64,000 nt of DNA, from NCBI RefSeq assembly GCF_933775445.1, contig NW_026089405.1, forward strand, positions 124,001 to 188,000, written 5' to 3'. The notes beneath the pieces were generated by a model, which was not told the origin of the DNA, did no database searches, and was given only the letters and a program-made list of their open reading frames with translations. Positions 9,579-20,208 of this stretch are shown piece after piece (positions within the stretch are counted from its first letter, which is position 1; each line of letters opens with the position of its first letter). A program made the position numbers and the translations under genes. The DNA comes from Argentina anserina (lineage: Eukaryota > Streptophyta > Magnoliopsida > Rosales > Rosaceae).

Positions 9579-11225
9579 GTTTGAGTATCTTTCTCTAAGC
9601 CTTTCTGACGCGAATTTCTATTGAATTTCAGAGTGTTTCCAGTGTGGGCGTGTGTTTCTTTCAAACTGAGTATCTTTCTACCGTTTGAGTATGTTTACTA
9701 TTGCACTTTGAGTATCTTTTCAATTCTCGTTTGAGTATCTTTCTGTAAGCCTTTCTGATGCGAGTTTCTATTGAATTTGAGAGTGTTTCCAGTGTGGGCG
9801 TGTGTTTCTTTCAAACTGAGTATCTTTCTATCGTTTGAGTATGTTTACTATTGCACTTTGAGCATCTTTTCAATTCTCGTTTGAGTATCTTTCTGTAAGC
9901 CTTTCTGATGCCAGTTTCTATTGAATTTGAGAGTGTTTCCAGTGTGGGCGTGTGTTTCTTTCAAACTGAGTATCTTTCTACCGTTTGAGTATGTTTACTA
10001 TTGCACTTTGAGTATCTTTTCAATTCTCGTTTGAGTATCTTTCTGTAAGGCTTTCTGATGCGAGTTTCTATTGAATTTTAGAGTGTTTCCAGTGTGGGCG
10101 TGTGTTTCTTTCAAACTGAGTATCTTTCTACCGTTTGAGTATGTTTACTATTGCACTTTGAGTATCTTTTCAATTCTCGTTTGAGTATCTTTCTGAACGG
10201 CTTTCGATGCGAGTTTTTCTTGAATTTGAGAGTATTTCCAGTGTGGGCGTATGTTTCTTTCCAACTGAGTATCTTTCTATCGTTTGAGTATGTTTACAAT
10301 TGCAATTTGAGTATCTTTTCAATTCTCGTTTGAGTATCTTTCTGTAAGCCTTTCTGATGCGAGTTTCTATTGAATTTGAGAGTGTTTCCAGTGTGGGCGT
10401 GTGTTTCTTTCAAACTGAGTATCTTTCTATCGTTTGAGTATGTTTACTATTGCACTTTGAGTATCTTTTCAATTCTCGTTTGAGTATCTTTCTATAAGCC
10501 TTTCTGTCGCGAATTTCTATTGAATTTGAGAGTGTTTCCAGTGTGGGCGTGTGTTTCTTTCAAACTGAGTATCTTTCTATCGTTTGAGTATGTTTACTAT
10601 TGCACTTTGAGTATGTTTTCAATTCTCGTTTGAGTATCTTTCTGTAAGGCTTTCTGATGCGAGTTTCTATTGAATTTTAGAGTGTTTCGAGTGTGGGCGT
10701 GTGTTTCTTTCAAACTGAGTATCTTTCTATCGTTTCAGTATGTTTACTATTGCAATTTTAGTATCTTTTCAATTCTCGTTTGAGTATCTTTCTGAACGGC
10801 TTTCGATGCGAGTTTCTATTGAATTTGAGAGTGTTTCCAGTGTGGGCGTGTGTTTCTTTCCAACTGAGAATTTTTCTTTCGTTTGAGTATGTTTACTATT
10901 GCAATTTGAGTATGTTTTCAATTCTCGTTTGAGTATCTTTTTGAACGGCTTTCGATGCGAGTTTTTCTTGAATTTGAGAGTGTTTCCAGTGTGGGCGTGT
11001 GTTTCTTTCAAACTGAGTATCTTTCTACCGTTTGAGTATGTTTACTATTGCACTTTGAGTATCTTTTCAATTCTCCTTTGAGTATCTTTCTGTAAGCCTT
11101 TCTGATGCGAGTTTCTATTGAATTTGAGAGTGTTTCCAGTGTGGGCGTGTGTTTCTTTCAAACTGAGTATCTTTCTACCATTTGAGTATGTTTACTATTG
11201 CACTTTGAGTATCTTTTCAATTCTC
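9579..11225. repeat. 1,946-bp HOR, second composition, copy 2 (11 of 13 monomers)
   Basis: Matches 7633-9279 unit for unit at an offset of 1,946: GAGCATC near 9861, GATGCCAG at 9879, GTAAGGC at 10029, TTTACAATTG near 10290, CTATAAGCC at 10478, GTTTCGAGTG at 10628 and the TTTCTTTCG marker unit at 10778. A visible difference is GGGCGTATG near 10249, also present near 9500, where the copy at 8233 has GGGCGTGTG. The match ends at 11226, where a GTTTCTAGTG unit replaces the expected GTAAGGC unit. Confidence 0.86.
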
Positions 11226-11524
11226 GTTTGAGTATCTTTCTGAACGGCTTTCGATGCGAGTTTCTATTGAATTTGAGAGTGTTTCTAGTGTGGGCGTGTG
11301 TTTCTTTCAAACTGAGTATCTTTCTATCGTTTGAGTATGTTTACTATTGCACTTTGAGTTTCTTTTCAATTCTCGTTTGAGTATCTTTCTGTAAGCCTTT
11401 CTGATGCGAGTTTCTATTGAATTTGAGAGTGTTTCCAGTGTGGGCGTGTGTTTCTTTCAAACCGAGTATCTTTCTATTGTTTGAGTATGTTTACTATTGC
11501 AATTTGAGTATATTTTCAATCCTC

Positions 11525-11673
11525 GTATGAGTATCTTTCTGAACGGCTTTCGATGCGAGTTTTTCTTGAATTTGAGAGTGTTTCCAGTGTGGGCGTGTGT
11601 TTCTTTCAAACTGAGTATCTTTCTACCGTTTGAGTATGTTTACTATTGCACTTTGAGTATCTTTTCAATTCTC
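11525..11673. repeat. Reference monomer, TATGAG-start GAACGG subfamily (149 bp)
   Basis: First copy of a linked set of variants that crosses the arbitrary monomer boundary. The preceding unit ends CAAACCGAG, TATTGTTTGAG, TTGCAATTTGAG and CAATCCTC, and this unit begins GTATGAG and has GAACGGCTTTCGATG with five-T GTTTTTCTTG. The whole set travels as a block to the right end, for example 12424, 20209, 29183, 37035, 46731, 58564 and 63501. It is absent left of 11 kb, so it is a useful age and position marker. Confidence 0.88.
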
Positions 11674-12123
11674 GTTTGAGTATCTTTCTGTAAGCCTTTC
11701 TGATGCGAGTTTCTATTGAATTTGAGAGTGTTTCCAGTGTGGGCGTGTGTTTCTTTCAAACTGAGTATCGTTCTATCGTTTGAGTATGTTTACTATTGCA
11801 CTTTGAGTATCTTTTCAATTCTCGTTTGAGTATCTTTCTCTAAGCCTTTCTGACGCGAATTTCTATTGAATTTCAGAGTGTTTCCAGTGTGGGCGTGTGT
11901 TTCTTTTAAACTGAGTATCTTTCTATCGTTTGAGTATGTTTACTATTGCACTTTGAGCATCTTTTCAATTCTCGTTTGAGTATCTTTCTGTAAGGCTTTC
12001 TGATGCGAGTTTCTATTGAATTTTAGAGTGTTTCGAGTGTGGGCGTGTGTTTCTTTCAAACTGAGTATCTTTCTATCATTTCAATATGTTTACTATTGCA
12101 ATTTGAGTATCTTTTCAATTCTC

Positions 12124-12272
12124 GTTTGAGTATCTTTTTGAACAGCTTTCGATGCGAGTTTTTCTTGAATTTGAGAGTGTTTCCAGTGTGGGCGTGTGTT
12201 TCTTTCAAACTGAGTATCTTTCTACCGTTTGAGTATGTTTACTATTGCACTTTGAGTATCTTTTAAATTCTC
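12124..12272. repeat. Reference monomer, TTTTTGAACAGC subfamily (149 bp)
   Basis: A GAACGG-family unit with TATCTTTTTGAACAGC. It typically follows a GTAAGGC/GTTTCGAG unit with ATCATTTCAG and ends with CTTTTAAATTCTC. Copies start at 15567, 19611, 28736, 31427, 34345, 38832, 42198, 45042 and onward, marking the recurrent cassette CTAAGCC, GTAAGGC, GAACAGC. The copy at 28736 has lost two bases (TTTGAGTGTTTCC) and is 147 bp long. Confidence 0.86.
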
Positions 12273-12423
12273 GTTTGAGTATCTTTCTGTAAGCCTTTCT
12301 GATGCGAGTTTTTATTGAATTTGAGAGTGTTTCCAGTGTGGGCGTGTGTTTTCTTTCAAACCGAGTATCTTTCTATTGTTTGAGTATGTTTACTATTGCA
12401 ATTTGAGTATCTTTTCAATCCTC

Positions 12424-13621
12424 GTATGAGTATCTTTCTGAACGGCTTTCGATGCGAGTTTTTCTTGAATTTGAGAGTGTTTCCAGTGTGGGCGTGTGTT
12501 TCTTTCAAACTGAGTATCTTTCTACCGTTTGAGTATGTTTACTATTGCACTTTGAGTATCTTTTCAATTCTCGTTTGAGTATCTTTCTGTAAGCCTTTCT
12601 GATGCAAGTTTCTATTGAATTTGAGAGTGTTTCCAGTGTGGGCGTGTGTTTCTTTCAAACTGAGTATCTTTCTATCGTTTGAGTATGTTTACTATTGCAC
12701 TTTGAGTATCTTTTCAATTCTCGTTTGAGTATCTTTCTCTAAGCCTTTCTGACGCGAATTTCTATTGAATTTCAGAGTGTTTCCAGTGTGGGCGTGTATT
12801 TCTTTCAAACTGAGTATCTTTCTATCGTTTGAGTATGTTTACTATTGCAATTTGAGTATCTTTTCAATTCTCGTTTGAATATCTTTCTGTAAGCCTTTCT
12901 GATGCGAGTTTCTATTGAATTTGAGAGTGTTTCCAGTGTGCGCGTGTGTTTCTTTCAAACCGAGTATCTTTCTATTGTTTGAGTATGTTTACTATTGCAA
13001 TTTGAGTATCTTTTCAATCCTCGTATGAGTATCTTTCTGAACGGCTTTCGATGCGAGTTTTTCTTGAATTTGAGAGTGTTTCCAGTGTGGGCGTGTGTTT
13101 CTTTCAAACTGAGTATCTTTCTACCGTTTGAGTATGTTTACTATTGCACTTTGAGTATCTTTTCAATTCTCGTTTGAGTATCTTTCTGTAAGCCTTTCTG
13201 ATGCGAGTTTCTATTGAATTTGAGAGTGTTTCCAGTGTGGGCGTGTGTTTCTTTCAAACTGAGTATCTTTCTATCGTTTGAGTATGTTTACTATTGCACT
13301 TTGAGTATCTTTTCAATTCTCGTTTGAGTATCTTTCTCTAAGCCTTTCTGACGCGAATTTCTATTGAATTTCAGAGTGTTTCCAGTGTGGGCGTGTGTTT
13401 CTTTCAAACTGAGTATCTTTCTATCGTTTGAGTATGTTTACTATTGCAATTTGAGTATCTTTTCAATTCTCGTTTGAATATCTTTCTGTAAGCCTTTCTG
13501 ATGCGAGTTTCTATTGAATTTGAGAGTGTTTCCAGTGTGGGCGTGTGTTTCTTTCAAACCGAGTATCTTTCTATTGTTTGAGTATGTTTACTATTGCAAT
13601 TTGAGTATCTTTTCAATCCTC
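12424..13621. repeat. 599-bp four-monomer cassette, two complete copies (a third starts at 13622)
   Basis: Each cassette is TATGAG-GAACGG (149), TAAGCC (150), CTAAGCC with TTCAG (150) and TAAGCC starting GTTTGAATATC (150), a total of 599 bp. Complete copies are 12424-13022 and 13023-13621. The copy at 13622 changes after two monomers. Small differences separate them, such as GATGCAAG near 12604 and GTGTGCGCG near 12938 in the first. Confidence 0.9.
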
Positions 13622-14518
13622 GTATGAGTATCTTTCTGAACGGCTTTCGATGCGAGTTTTTCTTGAATTTGAGAGTGTTTCCAGTGTGGGCGTGTGTTTC
13701 TTTCAAACTGAGTATCTTTCTACCGTTTGAGTATGTTTACTATTGCACTTTGAGTATCTTTTCAATTCTCGTTTGAGTATCTTTCTGTAAGCCTTTCTGA
13801 TGCGAGTTTCTATTGAATTTGAGAGTGTTTCCAGTGTGGGCGTGTGTTTCTTTCAAACTGAGTATCTTTCTATCGTTTGAGTATGTTTACTATTGCACTT
13901 TGAGTATCTTTTCAATTCTCGTTTGAGTATCTTTCTGTAAGCCTTTCTGATGCGAATTTCTATTGAATTTGAGAGTGTTTCCAATGTGGGCGTGTGTTTC
14001 TTTCAAACTGAGTATCTTTCTATCGTTTGAGTATGTTTACTATTGCACTTTGAGTATCTTTTCAATTCTCGTTTGAGTATCTTTCTGTAAGGCTTTCTGA
14101 TGCGAGTTTCTATTGAATTTTAGAGTGTTTCGAGTGTGAGCGTGTGTTTCTTTCAAACTGAGTATCTTTCTATCGTTTCAGTATGTTTACTATTGCAATT
14201 TTAGTATCTTTTCAATTCTCGTTTGAGTATCTTTCTGAACGGCTTTCGATGCGAGTTTCTATTGAATTTGAGAGTGTTTCCAGTGTGGGCGTGTGTTTCT
14301 TTCAAACTGAGTATCTTTCTATCATTTCAGTATGTTTACTATTGCAATTTGAGTATCTTTTCAATCCTCGTATGAGTATCTTTCTGAACGGCTTTCGATG
14401 CGAGTTTTTCTTGAATTTGAGAGTGTTTCCAGTGTGGGCGTGTGTTTCTTTCAAACTGAGTATCTTTCTACCGTTTGAGTATGTTTACTATTGCACTTTG
14501 AGTATCTTTTCAATTCTC

Positions 14519-17364
14519 CTTTGAGTATCTTTCTGTAAGCCTTTCTGATGCGAGTTTCTATTGAATTTGAGAGTGTTTCCAGTGTGGGCGTGTGTTTCTT
14601 TCAAACTGAGTATCTTTCTACCGTTTGAGTATGTTTACTATTGCACTTTGAGTATCTTTTCAATTCTCGTTTGAGTATCTTTCTGAACGGCTTTCGATGC
14701 GAGTTTCTATTGAATTTGAGAGTGTTTCTAGTGTGGGCGTGTGTTTCTTTCAAACTGAGTATCTTTCTATCGTTTGAGTATGTTTACTATTGCACTTTGA
14801 GTTTCTTTTCAATTCTCGTTTGAGTATCTTTCTGTAAGCCTTTCTGATGCGAGTTTCTATTGAATTTGAGAGTGTTTCCAGTGTGGGCGTGTGTTTCTTT
14901 CAAACCGAGTATCTTTCTATTGTTTGAGTATGTTTACTATTGCAATTTGAGTATATTTTCAATCCTCGTATGAGTATCTTTCTGAACGGCTTTCGATGCG
15001 AGTTTTTCTTGAATTTGAGAGTGTTTCCAGTGTGGGCGTGTGTTTCTTTCAAACTGAGTATCTTTCTACCGTTTGAGTATGTTTACTATTGCACTTTGAG
15101 TATCTTTTCAATTCTCGTTTGAGTATCTTTCTGTAAGCCTTTCTGATGCGAGTTTCTATTGAATTTGAGAGTGTTTCCAGTGTGGGCGTGTGTTTCTTTC
15201 AAACTGAGTATCGTTCTATCGTTTGAGTATGTTTACTATTGCACTTTGAGTATCTTTCAATTCTCGTTTGAGTATCTTTCTCTAAGCCTTTCTGACGCGA
15301 ATTTCTATTGAATTTCAGAGTGTTTTCCAGTGTGGGCGTGTGTTTCTTTCAAACTGAGTATCTTTCTATCGTTTGAGTATGTTTACTATTGCACTTTGAG
15401 CATCTTTTCAATTCTCGTTTGAGTATCTTTCTGTAAGGCTTTCTGATGCGAGTTTCTATTGAATTTTAGAGTGTTTCGAGTGTGGGCGTGTGTTTCTTTC
15501 AAACTGAGTATCTTTCTATCATTTCAATATGTTTACTATTGCAATTTGAGTATCTTTTCAATTCTCGTTTGAGTATCTTTTTGAACAGCTTTCGATGCGA
15601 GTTTTTCTTGAATTTGAGAGTGTTTCCAGTGTGGGCGTGTGTTTCTTTCAAACTGAGTATCTTTCTACCGTTTGAGTATGTTTACTATTGCACTTTGAGT
15701 ATCTTTTAAATTCTCGTTTGAGTATCTTTCTGTAAGCCTTTCTGATGCGAGTTTTTATTGAATTTGAGAGTGTTTCCAGTGTGGGCGTGTGTTTCTTTCA
15801 AACCGAGTATCTTTCTATTGTTTGAGTATGTTTACTATTGCAATTTGAGTATCTTTTCAATCCTCGTATGAGTATCTTTCTGAACGGCTTTCGATGCGAG
15901 TTTTTCTTGAATTTGAGAGTGTTTCCAGTGTGGGCGTGTGTTTCTTTCAAACTGAGTATCTTTCTACCGTTTGAGTATGTTTACTATTGCACTTTGAGTA
16001 TCTTTTCAATTCTCGTTTGAGTATCTTTCTGTAAGCCTTTCTGATGCGAGTTTCTATTGAATTTGAGAGTGTTTCCAGTGTGGGCGTGTGTTTCTTTCAA
16101 ACTGAGTATCTTTCTATCGTTTGAGTATGTTTACTATTGCACTTTGAGTATCTTTTCAATTCTCGTTTGAGTATCTTTCTCTAAGCCTTTCTGACGCGAA
16201 TTTCTATTGAATTTCAGAGTGTTTCCAGTGTGGGCGTGTGTTTCTTTCAAACTGAGTATCTTTCTATCGTTTGAGTATGTTTACTATTGCAATTTGAGTA
16301 TCTTTTCAATTCTCGTTTGAATATCTTTCTGTAAGCCTTTCTGATGCGAGTTTCTATTGAATTTGAGAGTGTTTCCAGTGTGGGCGTGGTGTTTCTTTCA
16401 AACCGAGTATCTTTCTATTGTTTGAGTATGTTTACTATTGCAATTTGAGTATCTTTTCAATCCTCGTATGAGTATCTTTCTGAAAGGCTTTCGATGCGAG
16501 TTTTTCTTGAATTTGAGAGTGTTTCCAGTGTGGGGCGTGTGTTTCTTTCAAACTGAGTATCTTTCTACCGTTTGAGTATGTTTACTATTGCACTTTGAGT
16601 ATCTTTTCAATTCTCGTTTGAGTATCTTTCTGTAAGCCTTTCTGATGCGAGTTTCTATTGAATTTGAGAGTGTTTCCAGTGTGGGCGTGTGTTTCTTTCA
16701 AACTGAGTATCTTTCTATCGTTTGAGTATGTTTACTATTGCACTTTGAGTATCTTTTCAATTCTCGTTTGAGTATCTTTCTCTAAGCCTTTCTGACGCGA
16801 ATTTCTATTGAATTTGAGAGTGTTTCCAGTGTGGGCGTGTGTTTCTTTCAAACTGAGTATCTTTCTATCGTTTGAGTATGTTTACTATTGCAATTTGAGT
16901 ATCTTTTCAATTCTCGTTTGAATATCTTTCTGTAAGCCTTTCTGATGCGAGTTTCTATTGAATTTGAGAGTGTTTCCAGTGTGGGCGTGTGTTTCTTTCA
17001 AACCGAGTATCTTTCTATTGTTTGAGTATGTTTACTATTGCAATTTGAGTATCTTTTCAATCCTCGTATGAGTATCTTTCTGAAAGGCTTTCGATGCGAG
17101 TTTTTCTTGAATTTGAGAGTGTTTCCAGTGTGGGCGTGTGTTTCTTTCAAACTGAGTATCTTTCTACCGTTTGAGTATGTTTACTATTGCACTTTGAGTA
17201 TCTTTTCAATTCTCGTTTGAGTATCTTTCTGTAAGCCTTTCTGATGCGAGTTTCTATTGAATTTGAGAGTGTTTCCAGTGTGGGCGTGTGTTTCTTTCAA
17301 ACTGAGTATCTTTCTATCGTTTGAGTATGTTTACTATTGCACTTTGAGTATCTTTTCAATTCTC
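14519..17364. repeat. 3,443-bp-offset HOR block, right copy
   Basis: Repeats 11076-13920 unit for unit. It carries private single-base indels absent from the left copy: TATCTTTCAA, one T short, near 15257; GTGTTTTCCAG near 15322; GCGTGGTG near 16388; and GTGGGGCG near 16533. Two cassettes have GAAAGGCTTTCGATG where the left copy has GAACGG. After 17364 the copies part, because this side carries a further 599-bp cassette. Confidence 0.86.
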
Positions 17365-17664
17365 GTTTGAGTATCTTTCTCTAAGCCTTTCTGACGCGAA
17401 TTTCTATTGAATTTCAGAGTGTTTCCAGTGTGGGCGTGTGTTTCTTTCAAACTGAGTATCTTTCTATCGTTTGAGTATGTTTACTATTGCAATTTGAGTA
17501 TCTTTTCAATTCTCGTTTGAATATCTTTCTGTAAGCCTTTCTGATGCGAGTTTCTATTGAATTTGAGAGTGTTTCCAGTGTGGGCGTGTGTTTCTTTCAA
17601 ACCGAGTATCTTTCTATTGTTTGAGTATGTTTACTATTGCAATTTGAGTATCTTTTCAATCCTC
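15866..17664. repeat. 599-bp four-monomer cassette, three complete copies (a fourth starts at 17665)
   Basis: The same cassette as at 12424, with starts at 15866, 16466, 17066 and 17665. The first two measure 600 bp because of single-base insertions in G-rich runs (GCGTGGTG and GTGGGGCG). The second and third share GAAAGGC, so they are closest relatives and probably the latest duplication here. The equivalent left block has only three starts. Confidence 0.9.
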
Positions 17665-20208
17665 GTATGAGTATCTTTCTGAACGGCTTTCGATGCGAGT
17701 TTTTCTTGAATTTGAGAGTGTTTCCAGTGTGGGCGTGTGTTTCTTTCAAACTGAGTATCTTTCTACCGTTTGAGTATGTTTACTATTGCACTTTGAGTAT
17801 CTTTTCAATTCTCTTTTGAGTATCTTTCTGTAAGCCTTTCTGATGCGAGTTTCTATTGAATTTGAGAGGGTTTCCAGTGTGGGCGTGTGTTTCTTTCAAA
17901 CTGAGTATCTTTCTACCGTTTGAGTATGTTTACTATTGCACTTTGAGTATCTTTTCAATTCTCGTTTGAGTATCTTTCTGTAAGGCTTTCTGATGCGAGT
18001 TTCTATTGAATTTTAGAGTGTTTCGAGTGTGGGCGTGTGTTTCTTTCAAACTGAGTATCTTTCTATCGTTTCAGTATGTTTACTATTGCAATTTTAGTAT
18101 CTTTTCAATTCTCGTTTGAATATCTTTCTGTAAGCCTTTCTGATGCGAGTTTCTATTGAATTTGAGAGTGTTTCCAGTGTGGGCGTGTGTTTCTTTCAAA
18201 CTGAGTATCTTTCTATCGTTTCAGTATGTTTACTATTGCAATTTTAGTATCTTTTCAATTCTCGTTTGAGTATCTTTCTGAACGGCTTTCGATGCGAGTT
18301 TCTATTGAATTTGAGAGTGTTTCCAGTGTGGGCGTGTGTTTCTTTCAAACCGAGTATCTTTCTATCGTTTCAGTATGTTTACTATTGCAATTTGAGTATC
18401 TTTTCAATCCTCGTATGAGTATCTTTCTGAACGGCTTTCGATGCGAGTTTTTCTTGAATTTGAGAGTGTTTCCAGTGTGGGCGTGTGTTTCTTTCAAACT
18501 GAGTATCTTTCTACCGTTTGAGTATGTTTACTATTGCACTTTGAGTATCTTTTCAATTCTCGTTTGAGTATCTTTCTGTAAGCCTTTCTGATGCGAGTTT
18601 CTATTGAATTTGAGAGGGTTTCCAGTGTGGGCGTGTGTTTCTTTCAAACTGAGTATCTTTCTATCGTTTGAGTATGTTTACTATTGCACTTTGAGTATCT
18701 TTTCAATTCTCTTTTGAGTATCTTTCTGTAAGCCTTTCTGATGCGAATTTCTATTGAATTTGAGAGTGTTTCCAGTGTGGGCGTGTGTTTCTTTCAAACT
18801 GAGTAACTTTCTATCGTTTGAGTATGTTTACTATTGCACTTTGAGTATCTTTTCAATTCTCGTTTGAGTATCTTTCTGTAAGCCTTTCTGATGCGAGTTT
18901 CTATTGAATTTGAGAGTGTTTCCAGTGTGGGCGTGTGTTTCTTTCAAACTGAGTATCTTTCTACCGTTTGAGTATGTTTACTATTGCACTTTGAGTATCT
19001 TTTCAATTCTCGTTTGAGTATCTTTCTGAACGGCTTTCGATGCGAGTTTTTCTTGAATTTGAGAGTGTTTCCAGTGTCGGCGTGTGTTTCTTTCAAACTG
19101 AGTATCTTTCTATCGTTTGAGTATGTTTACTATTGCAATTTGAGTATCTTTTCAATTCTCGTTTGAATATCTTTCTGTAAGCCTTTCTGATGCGAGTTTC
19201 TATTGAATTTGAGAGTGTTTCCAGTGTGGGCGTGTGTTTCTTTCAAACTGAGTATCTTTCTATCGTTTGAGTATGTTTACTATTGCACTTTGAGTATCTT
19301 TTCAATTCTCGTTTGAGTATCTTTCTCTAAGCCTTTCTGACGCGAATTTCTATTGAATTTCAGAGTGTTTCCAGTGTGGGCGTGTGTTTCTTTTAAACTG
19401 AGTATCTTTCTATCGTTTGAGTATGTTTACTATTGCACTTTGAGCATCTTTTCAATTCTCGTTTGAGTATCTTTCTATAAGGCTTTCTGATGCGAGTTTC
19501 TATTGAATTTTAGAGTGTTTCGAGTGTGGGCGTGTGTTTCTTTCAAACTGAGTATCTTTCTATCATTTCAGTATGTTTACTATTGCAATTTGAGTATCTT
19601 TTCAATTCTCGTTTGAGTATCTTTTTGAACAGCTTTCGATGCGAGTTTTTCTTGAATTTGAGAGTGTTTCCAGTGTGGGCGTGTGTTTCTTTCAAACTGA
19701 GTATCTTTCTACCGTTTGAGTATGTTTACTATTGCACTTTGAGTATCTTTTAAATTCTCGTTTGAGTATCTTTCTGAACGGCTTTCGATGCGAGTTTTTC
19801 TTGAATTTGAGAGTGTTTCCAGTGTGGGCGTGTGTTTCTTTCAAACTGAGTATCTTTCTACCGTTTGAGTATGTTTACTATTGCACTTTGAGTATCTTTT
19901 AAATTCTCGTTTGAGTATCTTTCTGTAAGCCTTTCTGATGCGAGTTTCTATTGAATTTGAGAGTGTTTCCAGTGTGGGCGTGTGTTTCTTTCAAACTGAG
20001 TATCTTTCTACCGTTTGAGTATGTTTACTATTGCACTTTGAGTATCTTTTCAATTCTCGTTTGAGTATCTTTCTGTAAGCCTTTCTGATGCGAGTTTCTA
20101 TTGAATTTGAGAGTGTTTCCAGTGTGGGCGTGTGTTTCTTTCAAACCGAGTATCTTTCTATTGTTTGAGTATGTTTACTATTGCAATTTGAGTATCTTTT
20201 CTATCCTC
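17665..20208. repeat. Mosaic monomer segment between HOR blocks
   Basis: Contains the last 599-bp cassette start, then TTTTGAG-start TAAGCC units with GAGAGGGTTTCC (17814; the GAGAGGG also at 18562), GTAAGGC units (17964 and 19461), and GAACGG/TTTCTATTG and TATGAG units at 18264 and 18413. A GTGTCGGCG GAACGG unit lies at 19012, the cassette CTAAGCC, GTAAGGC, GAACAGC at 19311-19759, and a GAACGG unit preceded and followed by TTTTAAATTC at 19760. I see no block that repeats as a whole inside this segment, and no non-satellite sequence. Confidence 0.75.

Larger units (their letters stand above)
11076..13920. repeat. 3,443-bp-offset HOR block, left copy
   Basis: Unit order is CTTTGAG-TAAGCC, GTTTCTAGTG GAACGG with GAGTTTCTTTT, TAAGCC with CCGAG and TATATTTTC, TATGAG-GAACGG, CGTTC TAAGCC, CTAAGCC, GTAAGGC, GAACAGC, TTTTTATTG TAAGCC, then 599-bp cassettes. 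The same order restarts at 14519, an offset of 3,443. The rare markers GTTTCTAG, GAGTTTC and GAGTATATTTTC occur at the same places in both copies. A single extra T near 12350 shifts the offset to 3,442 afterwards. Confidence 0.87.

Noticed and set aside
14183..14524. Open reading frames of 60-113 codons on the + strand, repeated throughout (also 18226-18567)
   Set aside because: They recur because the monomer recurs. Each starts and stops at fixed monomer sites, the 149/150-bp mix shifts the frame between units, and variants fall without regard to codon position. Many depend on alternative starts such as GTG or TTG. No family signature is visible.
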